Source: Panulirus ornatus (taxonomy: Eukaryota; Arthropoda; Malacostraca; Decapoda; Palinuridae). From it: a DNA stretch of 64,000 nt. A program made the position numbers and the translations under genes. The notes under the pieces were generated by a model, which was not told the origin of the DNA, made no database searches, and saw only the letters and a program-made list of their open reading frames with translations. Shown here one piece after another: positions 35,560-46,839 of the stretch (positions are counted from its first letter, which is position 1; each line of letters starts with the position of its first letter). The stretch lies in NCBI RefSeq assembly GCF_036320965.1, contig NC_092269.1, forward strand, positions 32,387,843 to 32,451,842, given 5' to 3'.

Positions 35560-36195
35560 TGTTGTGTGTGCGTAATTACCTATTTGCACTGCACGGGGGA
35601 GGAGTGTTACACTTGTGGGGCCCCATCTCTTGAACTCTCTCTATTACGTAACACACAACTTCTAAAATTTATGAATACTGCCAGCATTAACCATGTCCTC
35701 GCGTCTTTTATTAACTAGTTTCTTGTTCTACTTCATGCTTATGTCCCCCGGCTGTCCTGTCCCTACGTCTGCCGAAAATCTGTTCAATATCTGCATCATC
35801 GATACGTTTTAAGAACGTAAAGGTTGTGATCAGGTCCCCCTCACTCTTCTCTCTTCCAAGGTGGGCAACTGTAAAGCTTTTAGCTTTTCCCCCTCACCCA
35901 ACTCTCGTATTTTCGGTACCATCTTTTATTGCTCGCCTCTGGAGCTTCTGTTAATATTAGCTCTCTGTGCTTCTTTAGGAGCGGCGACCAAACATGAGAA
36001 GCATGTTACAATTTTGGCCCTACATGATGTGAACAGCTTGCTGAAATTTCCGTAGCCATAAACCTGAATGGTGTTGTGATATTTAGAAGCAGACAGTGCA
36101 TCTCCTTAACTATTCTCCTAAGTTGGGACACCAGCGACAAGTTAGGATCAATGTCGTCGACTCTCAGGTCTTTCACACTAAAGATTCCTACACCT
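35560..36195 (-). pseudogene. LINE C-terminal end and 3' UTR, second family
   Basis: From about 36180 downward: VKDLRVDDIDPNLSLVSQLR (the 'VKDLGV.ID..LSF..H' block), a decayed SLFTSCRAKIV block, then AAPKEAQRANINR, KMVPKIRELGE, EKLKALQLPTLEERRVRGDL, ITTFTFLKRIDDADIEQIFG and RRRDRTAGGHKHEVEQE. This is the usual end of CR1-like RT proteins (LxLPTLExRRxRGDLIxxxKIL). Stops follow in all frames. The next 130 bases (to about 35560) are a 3' UTR whose end, read on the + strand, is GTAATTACCTATTTGCACTG...GGGGCCCCATCTCTTGAACT. It differs from the fragment at 33377 and is a different subfamily. The reading frame is interrupted, so the copy is dead. Confidence 0.85.
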
Positions 36196-36223
36196 TGTTT
36201 CCTGGTAAATTGCAGTCATATTG

Positions 36224-36224
<1 letters not shown>

Positions 36225-36285
<61 letters not shown>
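36225..36285. repeat. (GT)n microsatellite
   Basis: About 30 units, 30 bases from the truncated 5' end of the LINE fragment. Confidence 0.98.
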
Positions 36286-36429
36286 TAATGCTAAAAGTAA
36301 TCACTATCTGTGTACTGGAGGGATAGAGTTTTGCACCGGTGCTGCCCTGTCTCTTAAACTTACATAGATGTACCATGTCATTACTATTGAGAGTATAAAC
36401 ACATACACACACACACCCACTCCCCATCC

Positions 36430-36578
36430 TAAACCAAGTATAATTTAACGACAAAACCCGAAGGAAGGATGAACAGGTGGGTTGGCTGTGGGCCGACTGG
36501 CGCGCCCAGGATTAGAATCCGCGCTGGCCCGTGCATGACTCATGGTCAGGTACGCTAATGACAATACTCAGGAAGCCT
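36430..36578 (-). mobile_element. tRNA-headed SINE, minus strand
   Basis: On the minus strand: a decayed A-box region (TTGTCATTAGCGTACCTGAC), GGATTCTAATCC (B-box position, 36509-36520), GGCGCGCCAGTCGGCCCACA, CAACCCACCTGTTCATCCTT, then CGTTAAATTATACTTGGTTT as a mutated tail that runs into a short (GT)n. Both boxes carry substitutions, so this copy is old. Confidence 0.8.

Positions 36579-36580
<2 letters not shown>

Positions 36581-36641
<61 letters not shown>
36581..36641. repeat. (GT)n microsatellite
   Basis: About 30 units, at the head side of the minus-strand SINE. Confidence 0.98.
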
Positions 36642-36643
<2 letters not shown>

Positions 36644-36684
36644 CATTGAGATAGAAGAGAAAGAATAATGCCAACGTTAATTCC

Positions 36685-36850
36685 TAGACGTCTTACATGG
36701 CGACTGAAAGGGGTGGCAGCGGGGGACTGAAAATTCTCCTCCCTTCCAATCTTACTACTTTCCAAATGGAGAAACAAAGAAAAAACCCAAGTGAGGACTA
36801 TTTTTCCTCTTAGGTTCATTCATCAGATCCAGACAGTATCTCGCCCACGT

Positions 36851-36931
<81 letters not shown>

Positions 36932-36979
36932 CTACCTCACAAACGCGGGAGACAGCGACAAAGTATAAAAAAAAAAAAA
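36685..36979 (+). mobile_element. ASR copy split by an internal (AT)n
   Basis: The head part (36685-36852) includes CTTACATGGCGACTGAAAGG, CAGCGGGGGACTGAAAATTC and TTTCCAAATGGAGAAACAAA. The tail part (36930-36979) includes CGCTACCTCACAAACGCGGG and AGACAGCGACAAAGTATAAA. About 38 AT units (36853-36929) sit between the two. Together they cover the element in order. Confidence 0.72.
36853..36929. repeat. (AT)n microsatellite
   Basis: Lies inside the ASR copy. Confidence 0.97.
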
Positions 36980-36980
36980 A

Positions 36981-37028
<48 letters not shown>
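36980..37028. repeat. (AT)n-(GT)n microsatellite
   Basis: Short AT run, then about 17 GT units, after a poly-A run at the ASR 3' end. Confidence 0.97.
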
Positions 37029-37031
<3 letters not shown>

Positions 37032-37818
37032 TCTAATGAAAACTGTGAATAAATTATCTTTCCTTAATAAATTCTCTTTTTTAAATAAAATGATATCCAT
37101 CTGCTATTACTCCTGCTACAGTAATTCCTGCGGTAAAACTATGATTTCTAATCTATACCGACCTATTTATTAGATGAAAACTTTCTGAGAAAAGAAAAGG
37201 ATAGAGCTTTTAAACCTGGGATTAAAGAGGACATGCTGAGAAAACAGCTTGCCAAGTCTGGGTACATTCAAAGTTAGGGCCCCTTTCAAAGTCTTCCCAC
37301 TCCGACACATGTTCCCAAGTTTTCATCAACACTAATTTTCGATGCATCTGAATAATGTCATATTAGAGCAAAGTGGAATGGGAGGACAAGAACTTTATAC
37401 TTAAGACTTGAAGAAGAGACCGTTCTGCCTAAAAAGAAAAAAGAAAGACTTTCCACAACACTCGGCATGGGTTCCGTCGATGTGGGGAATAGCGGCCTAA
37501 CCCAGCCGTAGACACCGAAGCGCAGAGGAACCTACCTGTCTGCGTACTATGAGTACAACTGTCCTCTACCCCTCAAAGGGAAGTCAGCCATCACATCAAC
37601 TGTGTCCAGTCATACGATACAAATCCTGTCCTATCATAAAAGCCACAGTGGGAAAGTTATGGTACGTAAGAGGACGGCAAATGTCTTTCACGGACAAAAT
37701 TAAACCAAATCAAAACTACGGGTATATTACACTAACAGAGCGATACTCCAGGCTTTGAGAATCACTTCGCGTTCTAGCAAAGGGGAGGATCTCGACAATT
37801 TCATCATCCGTGACAATC
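37029..37818. other. Unique-looking sequence
   Basis: No repeat or gene recognised. Confidence 0.4.
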
Positions 37819-38060
37819 TCACTTGGACAATACTAGCTTCCCACAATCAAATGATTTCCGGATGGTAACGGTCACACTACCCTTAAATTCCTTCCGCCTC
37901 GCCAAAGCCACGAACTCAATTCTAGCCTCTTGATAAAGACCTTCAACTCGGGAGCAATAATCAACCATCGCAGCTTCCTTTGAAATATCAAATTTCTGTG
38001 CAAGATCATTCACATTTGCCTGCCGGGCATGACAAATCTTCAAACACAAACATAGCTCTC
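37819..38060 (-). pseudogene. Possible ISXO2/Merlin-type transposase remnant
   Basis: A minus frame of 76 codons (opening at a TTG; an upstream stop lies within 15 codons) reads ANVNDLAQKFDISKEAAMVD, YCSRVEGLYQEARIEF and GSVTVTIRKSFDCGKLVLSK. The first part resembles the 'IS..T(V)(V/A)DW..FCREVC' segment of IS1595/ISXO2 transposases. The last resembles 'GG.G..VEIDESKFGKRK', which holds the first catalytic Asp; here the position reads Arg (TIRKSFDCGK), so it would be inactive. No continuation of the DDE fold is seen in the 350 bases downstream. The match is by eye and weak, and it could be chance. Confidence 0.28.
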
Positions 38061-39050
38061 AGGATCAGATAGAATACACTGCTAATCGCAACAGACGCTG
38101 CAAGAAAGGGGCTAAAGTAATTTCCGTACAATACCATCCATCTGAAATTCTCCAAACGGGGGAAAAAAAAAATCAGACTTACGAAATGCTGAATCTAAGA
38201 ATCAAAAACATCACCACAAAAAATCATTCCCATGATGTAAATGAGCGTAAATCTCATCCTATGGGAACGTTATTAAATCTTTAAGTAGTAAATAATGTCC
38301 AATAATCTAGCTTTGTTCCTTTACAGTATCATCTAGAACCTCGTAGATAACTATAGTAGAAAGATTGTATATATCCTCCGTATTTCCTTTTTCAAAAACA
38401 AAATATCAAAATGATATGAAGACCGCATGTGCGTATAAACACATCTGCTGCCTTCTCGTGATATTCTGATATGCATTTACGGCAAAACATTTACAAATCA
38501 CTCTTAGAAATGCTATTTTCTCAGAATCTTCAAATCAAATATGTAATCCATATATATCTCTTTTATTTCCAGATGCTATCTTGCTAGGATTGGGAATATA
38601 TCTTTATTACTTCAGTATATATATGCAGTCATCTCACCCGGCGATACATTTTAATTTTCTGTAACACACTAGAGCAGAATGTCTTATGCGGGGAAATTAC
38701 TGATACTATAAAACTACATATCAGGATCAGGAATAGGAAAACGATAATGATAGCAATATTTATGGCTCTTGTCATTCTTACACATTAAAAATTAAAATCT
38801 GTAGATAAAAACAATCAACGGTACTACTGCTACTACTACTATTACCTTACAACTAATGCTGGTTACTACTATTTCTTCTTCTACTACTACTCCTAACTAT
38901 CATTATTATTATAATTATCAATATTATTACTATTACCATTTTCGGTTCAGCAGTTACCATTGGTAAGATATATCATTATCAACCATCACGCCACAATCGA
39001 TCCCATCCTAATTATCATAACTATATTCATACACTCAATCCTAAAATTAC
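38061..39050. other. AT-rich unique-looking sequence
   Basis: Contains low-complexity ACT/ATT text at 38820-38960. No gene recognised. Confidence 0.4.
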
Positions 39051-39290
39051 CAATAATAAGAAAATCAAAATAAAAAGCAATCAAACTCTAAAAGTTGTGT
39101 ATAATAATAATAATAATAATAACTAATACTAGTTATCATTATAACTATATTTTTAATATAATTATCATTTACAATAATGGTGTTAAATCTAAAAGCTATA
39201 ATGTATAATAATAATAAAAATAATAATAATCATTATCATTAAAACCATCATTTATAATATCTTTATCATTAACAATATTGGTGTTACCGG
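39050..39290. repeat. Two-copy AT-rich duplication
   Basis: (AAT)n, then TATCATTATAACTATATTTT and TTATCATTTACAATAATGGT, recurs with changes as (AAT)n, TATCATTAAAACCATCATTT and TTATCATTAACAATATTGGT; the unit is about 100 bases. Confidence 0.75.
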
Positions 39291-39883
39291 ACTACATGCC
39301 TCCCTGAGGTTACGTGACGAGTTCACGTCGAAGCATTTTTCAATCCATAGGAGTCTATCACTTCCCACCTACTTGAAGTAACGCAGCGCTGAAGCTGCAG
39401 GACCCCCTGGCATTGGGGTCCTCGAGCAATTAAGAAAAAATATAAAATTACATAAACCAAAGACTCATCCCAATAACAAAAGAAAAGTAAATGCTATAAG
39501 GAAGGAAAAATATCTACATACGATACATGTATAATACAGTCTATGAAATCTGAGTGTGGAAGCTTAAAAAAAAAGTACAAACGGACGCGCAAGCTAAAAT
39601 GGAATGGCATAATGCCCGAACTATTGTGAAACAGACTCGACTGGAAGTATCTTCCAAGTTAGTTCGCTCCAAGAATGCAATATTACTAAATGCAAAATGC
39701 ATGAAAAGCCTTGTTGTAAAATTTAAGACAAAAATGCAGTTACTAAATATAATAATATCGCAATTCATGAAAGTTAATATTCATATCTTTTCAAAATAAT
39801 TTCGCAAATAAACTTATCAACATAACCAATGCTATCGATAACCATCTAACATTTCAATTATCTACCAAAATAATAATAATAAT

Positions 39884-39922
<39 letters not shown>

Positions 39923-41540
39923 CATAAAAAACATCAGATAAGAAAAATCTTACTGGAAAAACAGAAAGAAACTAAAGCAGACAAAATACAGTCGCCAACA
40001 AATCTTAATGGAAAGACAAGACTAATGATAATACAAATAATATGATACAATAATATTATCTGCCAATCAGTAACGTTCCTGATAGTAAATTCATACTGAT
40101 AAACACACTAAGAAGATATTGCATATTGAAGAATAAACACTTCCTGGTAAATATCTACCACCACCTCCGCCCACCATCTTTTCCTACAATTGTTTCCTAC
40201 TGTTTCATTTTGCTATCCCATCTCTTCACTAACGTCACTAAATGTTTACTACTACCTCTACTACTACTTTAGTACACAACCACTACAAAATGCTTGGCTC
40301 TGTCAACAGCAAAACGTCAAACTAAATTATATGATTTACACAAAGTCCACCTCTTATGCACTTTATGATAAATCCTGTGATGTAACAAATAATTTCCAAA
40401 TACATGAACAACTGTACAGTCTAGACTAAAAGGTGAAGCAATTACGTGTTATTTTTTTTGAAGACTTCTCTTATCCAACAACCTTCGATATCCTTTCAAC
40501 AAATATCCTTCCCATTTCTTCGTCTAGTTTATTTTGGCATAATACATACGAAATCCATACAGTCAATCAATTTTTTTTCTTTTTGCAATAGACCCCTTTT
40601 TAGAATCAGCAGCCTCTGCCATTTCTGGGACCAATCACGATAAGCATCATCGCATACCATTGTATAAATCACCAACCATCCCAAATATCCCAATCTGGCT
40701 CTGGTCATCATCAAAATTCAGAATGTTTTACAAGAAGTCTTCTTCAAAATTCTTCGCAGTGGCTCCATGAGGTTAATAATTATTCCAGTGGTTGCTGGGA
40801 CGGCCTTAAGTCCCATCCATCAAGTCATGTATAGCGAGGGATCGACCATACTGCGTAATTCAGGTTAGCTCATAAATTCCCCAAATAAGTCAGCCGGGCC
40901 GCCATCTTCCATGTTGACCTCGAGGGGCTCATTACGCTAAAAATTCTTGTCAATGTGCATTACATGCTGAGACACTGAACATGAGATTCTGTCATATGAT
41001 GCATGCTACCTACACTCTCGGTGGCATAGCTTAACAATGACTACGTGTCAGTTTCTAAGGCAAGATTTTCACAGCATCTTGAACGAAATGCATTTAAACA
41101 AGTTTCTGTGTGAAGACAGCTCACCAATGAGGACCTCATAATGATTTTAGTTTCTTCAATAAATGCTAGAAATCACTGTTCTCCAATCATAAACTCGTTT
41201 ACTCTTCCAATAAAATGGGTTTATAAGTTAGGTTCAATATCTTTTCTGACTTAAACACAAATCAGAATGCTGTCTCCTTCAAGACCCCAAGTCTTTACGC
41301 AAATCTTTTTGACGATTTAAGAAACAATGTAGAGCGTCACACCACCTTTCAAAATAAAATAGATAGAAGAATAAAAAATAAAAGACCAATAGTTCTGACC
41401 TACAGAGGTTTCAGAAAAAAAAATCTTTCTTCCAAATATTATCCCTATCAACGTACGAGATCGTATTCCTGTCAACGTAAACACTTGAGATTACGTCAGG
41501 TTCATTCAACAAAATCTAGGGCAGGCAATAGTGTCCCCGC
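39290..41540. other. AT-rich unique-looking sequence
   Basis: Contains an imperfect (AAT)n at 39868-39922 and A-rich tracts. Small open frames (39554-39799 +, 40529-40714 -) are not recognised. Confidence 0.45.
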
Positions 41541-41544
41541 CGCC

Positions 41545-41958
41545 TTAGAACCAACCTGTTGAAGCGGTAGATGTGGGTAGGATGGTGGCTGTGGTGGTGG
41601 TGGTGGAGGTGGTGGTGGCTGCGGCCGTGGTGGTGGTGGTGGTACTTGAGGGCCGGCTTCCAGGGGACTTAGCCAAGCTCATGACACCGTTGTTCTTCCG
41701 TGGCGATGTGGCTGACGAGGCTGTGGTCATGGGGTTGTGTCTGCATGACTGTGAGCTCGTCGTGTGTCCCACCTTCCGCCTGCCCGGCGTCAGCACCATC
41801 CGTGGGGCAGCGTTGCTCCTGACGGGGTTAGAGGCCTGGGCCACCACAGCACCGGACACTGAGAACACTGACAAGGTGGACACGGCTGCCGTTTGCAGAA
41901 GGGGTGCAGGGGGGCGAGGGACCCCCCTGTCTGGTGCACTAACATCCATGATGATCAA
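41545..41958 (-). CDS. Unrecognised Ser/Thr/Ala-rich open frame, possible exon
   Basis: The minus frame of 137 codons starts at ATGATCATCATG and encodes a Ser/Thr/Ala/Pro-rich peptide: SVSGAVVAQASNPVRSNAAP near the middle, then a Thr/Ala run (PSSTTTTTTAAATTTSTTTT) from a (GGT)n tract at 41580-41645, and a stop. Just before the stop the DNA reads CAACAG|GTTGGT (GT at 41555-41554), a plausible splice donor, so the stop need not be the true end. The interval is GC-richer than the 2 kb on either side, which would suit an exon. An open frame also runs the other way on the + strand (41573-41965), as GC-rich DNA allows, and no domain is seen. Minus-strand sequence upstream (AEVKVSEKVIWVKDLQLG, MLGEADIKAMANVAVTG) is interrupted by stops and could be an old tandem repeat. 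Confidence 0.2.
   Translation of the reverse strand: MIIMDVSAPDRGVPRPPAPLLQTAAVSTLSVFSVSGAVVAQASNPVRSNAAPRMVLTPGRRKVGHTTSSQSCRHNPMTTASSATSPRKNNGVMSLAKSPGSRPSSTTTTTTAAATTTSTTTTTATILPTSTASTGWF
41580..41645. repeat. (GGT)n imperfect microsatellite
   Basis: TGG/GGT trinucleotide with GCT and GGA variants. Confidence 0.9.
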
Positions 41959-42149
41959 CCGGTGACCGCTACATTAGCCATGGCCTTAATGTCAGCCTCC
42001 CCCAGCATCTGCATGCAACAAGCACAACATGACTACCCCAGCTGGAGGTCTTTCACCCAGATAACCTTCTCCGAGACCTTTACTTCTGCTGAGAGGTTTT
42101 CCACGACCTGGCTATGGCAGACGCTACACGCTCCTTGGCCATAGCTTCT

Positions 42150-42780
42150 CGCTATCTAACATCAGTAGTATTTGGCCAGAAAACTTTGCACTATGATCAC
42201 TGCGTCGCCTACATTCAGAATGATCAAAGATGAGGATCGCCTTTTTCCTATTTTATGTTTAGATATACTTTAGTATTTATGTATGGTTGAGTGTAATAAG
42301 CTCAGTTCGCCTAGATATCTACTTTTGTATCATCATCTATGAAAAAACAACAGCTTCAAGCAGCTATATTTTTCGCCCAACCGATTACTTCAGCAAGAGC
42401 CCAGTCTTTATGTGAGAGAGAAGAACGGCTCTGACGTAAGTACACTTTTGTCAATATTGTTCGTTCGGTATCATGAGGTCTTTCAACAATGTCTGAGCTT
42501 TACACCACAATAAGCTGTGATTATTAGGAGGTGTCGTAAACATAAAATGTTTTAAATATACTAAGCTCATGTATTTACTCCGATGTTACAGCACTTCACC
42601 CGCAATTCAGCATCACTTTATAGTTTTCTTCCCTTCTACTTAATAATCTTTTTCGTATTTCTTAGTGACAATAATTTTTCAACATACTGTGATGCATGAG
42701 CTTTCTTAACCACAAAATTCTAAATCTTTAATTGCGTCAGGTGCCTTCTTATGAATTTTTAAAGCACAGTAGTATATTCT
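42150..42780. other. AT-rich unique-looking sequence
   Basis: No feature recognised. Confidence 0.4.
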
Positions 42781-42784
42781 CGGC

Positions 42785-43400
42785 GGCCCCAGCGCCTGTT
42801 AGAGTTCCAGTACGCACTCTCAACAACCCGTCGTTGGGGAGACACTGAAACCTGAATCGAGCTTCGTCGTCGGGTAGCTCCGCCCGCTCGTACCGCCCAC
42901 ACCCCGCCTCGTACAGTGCGTTCTAGCGGCTTCTACCCTGCTTACGCTTTAAACTAATCTGTTTTACCAGTAATATTTGACGTGTCGCTGGGATCTAGTA
43001 CATTATCTATCGATAGGATTACCAAGCTACTAGAAATGAATGAGCATGACGACTAAATCTGGGTAGATATTCAGATATGAACGTTACACAATTGACAACC
43101 CGAATTTTTTGTGTGTGTCACCTTCTACTCCACCAGCTTTACCAATTATCTATTTTTCACCATTATGCTATGTCCATTAGCTGTAACAGTATATATCACT
43201 GATGTAACTCCGGTACTCTGTCAGCCCCCGGCAACCGAGCCACACCCGCTAGAACGCACTCCATCTAAACAAGAGTGCGTTCGTGTGTGGCTGACGTGCT
43301 AGGAGAAAAATCCAGAGGCGAGTCGTTGGCAAGCACACTCAACTGCGGCGCCTAGGGCTCCCACGCACGCACAGGCCCTCCCCGCCCCCAAGCTCATTGC
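42785..43400. other. GC-rich patches with a 15-base inverted repeat
   Basis: Two CpG-containing GC-rich patches (about 42785-42945 and 43220-43390) sit in AT-rich DNA. AGTGCGTTCTAGCGG at 42915-42929 is the exact reverse complement of 43246-43260. A second short hairpin (GAACGCACT at 43252, AGTGCGTTC at 43273) overlaps the right copy. It could be a MITE-like element or a promoter patch; no coding sequence is tied to it. Confidence 0.5.
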
Positions 43401-44279
43401 CATTTCATAACCTTTCGTATCCTGTACAAAATTCATAGAAATAAATAATACGTTATAGAATAATTGCCTACTTATCTTCATGCAGGAGATCCCGAGCATT
43501 TCAGAATCGTAGGACTAAACGAATGTTAAGTTCATTATTTTAGTGAGGCCTGTTGGTCCGTCCGTCACACTAGTATGAAGACAAGAAAAAAAAACAAGGG
43601 GTTTTGCGATAGGGTCGTTTGGTAATGGGACCAGGTCGTCAATCAGGCATTATCGACATCAGATTACGCTCGACCCCCCCAATACTCGCCTCCCGCACCC
43701 CGCCCCCACCTTACCTAAACACCCTCCCCCCCAAAGGACCCCGCCGGCACACCACCACACCCTCCCTTCCCCCACGCATCACTCCCAACTCTTCCTTTTT
43801 CACTCCCGCTCTCCTATTTCCTCCACTCCAGCGCACGTCCCTGCGACCCTCCTCCCACGCACCCTCTCCCCATCGTATTGTGATCAATCAAGAGGAGCGA
43901 GACCTTAGTAGCCAGCAGGCACAAATACCAGGGTCATATTTGTTAAATTTAAGCAATTCGTCTTGATGTTGTTTCTTAATTACAACATTTATTCTGATGA
44001 TTTTCTCTCCAAAACAATATTTTTCAAAAGGATTTTTCCATTATTTTTCTTGAGACAGTGGACATGAATTTGATGTGGGCAACAGTTTTGAAGATTTATT
44101 GAATTGTGAATGTGGCGGGAATCTATGTTGTATATTGGCTGCTTTACGGAAAGCTGTTATGGCACAGGAATACTGTAATTATGTTCATATCTAACTCCTG
44201 GGCAATTAGATTAAACATTAATGAATCAGGCCATTAATTAATGGGGAAAACGTGTTGTCATGTATTATTCCTCCGAATC
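43400..44279. other. Unique-looking sequence with a C-rich stretch
   Basis: 43670-43870 is very C-rich, and the proline-rich + frame there (43619-43966) reflects that bias. The rest is AT-rich. Confidence 0.4.
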
Positions 44280-45120
44280 AATTTGACAATTAGCTTCTAA
44301 ACAAGCCTCAATAATAAATCTTTAAAAACATAACAGTTAAGGCTCAATCATTCACCTTTTAAAAACCTCTCAACGAGATTTAATAATTGATACAAAAATC
44401 TCTGGGTTTCTTAATCTAATTATTCACTTTTAAGAAACCTAAAGAAAAAGCCTTATTCAAAAATCATTAGATACGCCCTAATATTTCACTTTCTAAAAAC
44501 GAGCTTTATAATCATTTTCTAAAAACCATTAGACATACTTTCATATTTCATTCTCTAAAAACAATCTTTATCATTAATTTTCCAAAAAACCATTAGACAT
44601 ACTTTCATATTTCATTCTCTGAAAATCTCTGGACAAGTCTTAATAATTCATTTTCTAAAAACCTCAAGACATACATTCATATTCAATTTTCTAAAACCCT
44701 CTGGACGAGCCTTAATAATTCATTTTCTGAAAAAAAAAATCTTAACCATTCCTTTTTTCTAATCTGGATAAGCCTTAACAATTCATTTTTTGAAAACCTC
44801 TACACATACCTCCATCATTCATTTTCTAAAAAAAAAAACAAAAAAACTAGGCAAGGCCTAATAATTCATTTTCTAAAAACCTCTAAACATGCCTTAATCA
44901 TTCGTTTTCTAAAAACTTCCGGACAAACCATATTTCATTCTCTAAAAACCTCTGGACAAGCCTTAATAATTCATGTTCTGAAAACCTCTAGACATCCCTT
45001 CATAATTCATTCCCTCCCAAAAGCAAAAATCCAGGCAAGACTTAGCAACACTTTTTTGAAGTGCTTTTAGAGAAAACCCTCAGTAATTCATTTTCTAGAG
45101 GCCTTAAAGCAAACCTTCAA
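44280..45120. repeat. Long degenerate minisatellite, about 36-base unit
   Basis: Variants of CCTTAATAATTCATTTTCTA + AAAACCTCTGGACAAG recur about twenty times (for example 44639-44674 and 44675-44710, each 36 bases). A-runs vary in length. No homogeneous core is left, so the array is old. Confidence 0.88.
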
Positions 45121-45288
45121 TACAGAAAGTTTTGACTAATCAGCCTATCGGCAAAGTAATACTTGGATAACCAACAGAAGCCGGTGTCAAGGCGCAGGTC
45201 ATCCTTAGCTTGCAGTCCTTTCAAAATCATAACCTTAGAGACATCGCTGGTGGAGACGAGTTGTTACTGCACTCACACGGATGACTTA

Positions 45289-45291
<3 letters not shown>

Positions 45292-45368
<77 letters not shown>
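45292..45368. repeat. (GA)n microsatellite
   Basis: About 38 units. Confidence 0.98.
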
Positions 45369-45369
<1 letters not shown>

Positions 45370-45371
<2 letters not shown>

Positions 45372-45940
45372 CCAATCAGATACGAGTAAAAAAAGATTCT
45401 GTTCTAAATCGGGCATCGAATCGTCTTCTGCACAAGATCCAGCGCGGGTCATCACCGTGCACCGTGAGGGAAGAAGTTATGGTGAACTGCTCGTCATCTC
45501 AAATGTTTAACGGCGCCAACAACGGAGGAGGGAGGCTACCGGGCAATATACCGCGTTTCATGCGTTCTCTAGCGTATGCGTCGTTCCGTGTATTTCTCGC
45601 AGGGTGTAGTCACTAAAACTTACAACAATGTTAAGAAGCCAGGCCTTAAAGCAGACATGCCGGCAGCCCAAAGCGCATCGGAGTAATTTGGGTATGATCA
45701 TGTACAGATCCCTCGGTAGCCACGGAAAACTAATATACGTAATGGTGTACATGTTCAATTTTATGTACACTAATGGGAAGGGAAGATATTGTTAGTCTTC
45801 GGTTGAATGAAAAAAAAAATATTGTAAATCTGACCGCCTTTTACTCTCTTCGTCAGTGGACCCTTCAGAATGAACCCAAATGGGTTACCTAATCTGTCTA
45901 TTTGTCTATCTGTCTAACAAGGGAGAATGTAGGTCGCACG
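45370..45940. other. Unique-looking sequence
   Basis: No feature recognised; short TCTG/TCTA run at 45895-45918. Confidence 0.4.
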
Positions 45941-46091
45941 TCCTAACGCTAACCAGAAAATTACAGTTTTACACACTAACAATCAGACCCGCATGAGTTC
46001 GAATCCTGGGCGCGGCAGTCAGGTCAGTCATTCACAGCTGTTCATCTTCCCTTAGGATTTGGTCGGTAAATGAGTTTCTGGCGAAAGAGCT

Positions 46092-46092
<1 letters not shown>
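45940..46092 (+). mobile_element. tRNA-headed SINE, plus strand
   Basis: GTTCGAATCCTGG (B box, 45997-46009), GGCGCGGCAGTCAGGTCAGT, CACAGCTGTTCATCTTCCCT and TTGGTCGGTAAATGAGTTTC, then a direct junction to (GT)n at 46092. The A-box side is decayed. Confidence 0.84.

Positions 46093-46141
<49 letters not shown>
46092..46141. repeat. (GT)n microsatellite
   Basis: About 25 units, forming the tail of the SINE. Confidence 0.98.
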
Positions 46142-46147
<6 letters not shown>

Positions 46148-46585
46148 CAGTGTCTACTTATCTTCGTGTCACAGAAGGCGACTAAGATGAACGAGAGCAG
46201 GAAATCCTTCTTTCCTGTACTACTTTCCGAAAGAAAAGGAGGTTGAAGTCAACAATGATTTTTTTTCCCCTGTAATGTTCAGTAAAGGATGCTTTGAGCG
46301 GCTGGGGCATAAGCATGAATAAGGTTATAGGGGGTGTATGGGATACAGATGATTGGAACGATGTGATATACAGGGACAGACGTGCTGGGCTGGGCCAGGG
46401 CACGTGAAGCAGTCAGGAAAAAAAAAAAACACAAAAAAGGGGCGTGGATGTGGATAGGGTATTCTTGGTTTCTGTGCACTATACATGACAGATAGAGAGT
46501 GATGTGAGCAAATGGGGCCATTCTTCGACTGTTCCTTGAGGTATATCGCTACGCTGGAAACGACGATTATGGAAATAAATATATA
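46142..46585 (+). mobile_element. LINE 3'-end region with ASR-like head, plus strand
   Basis: It starts with ASR-type text (GTGTCACAGAAGGCGACTAA, GGAAATCCTTC, ACTTTCCGAAAGAAAAGGAG). It then continues into GAGCGGCTGGGGCATAAGCA, TGATTGGAACGATGTGATAT, ACAGGGACAGACGTGCTGGG, CAGGGCACGTGAAGC, GGTTTCTGTGCACTATACAT, GACAGATAGAGAGTGATGTG, GGGGCCATTCTTCGACTGTT and TATCGCTACGCTGGAAACGA. I recognise the second part as the 3' untranslated region of a LINE frequent in decapod DNA, where an RGRPRRRW-type C-terminus precedes it. The minus frames of 80-110 codons across this stretch are shadows. It is 5'-truncated, with no coding part left. Confidence 0.8.
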
Positions 46586-46839
46586 CATAATTCATCGAAA
46601 CTAACATGTAATCATACAGCAGCATTTCTGAGAGTAGATTAAAAAGCACCTCCTGATCTGTGATGGGCTGTGATATGTCATTAACCTCTGAGACATTGTA
46701 AATGTCACTGGGAACGCAGTCCACCTCCACAACAAGGCTCTCCTGGTCTACACATCCATTGCGAGACCCAACGAGACGCTGTGGTTGTCCTAGTATCGCT
46801 GGGTTTTGCAAATACCGAGTCGCTTATATTCTGGGATGT

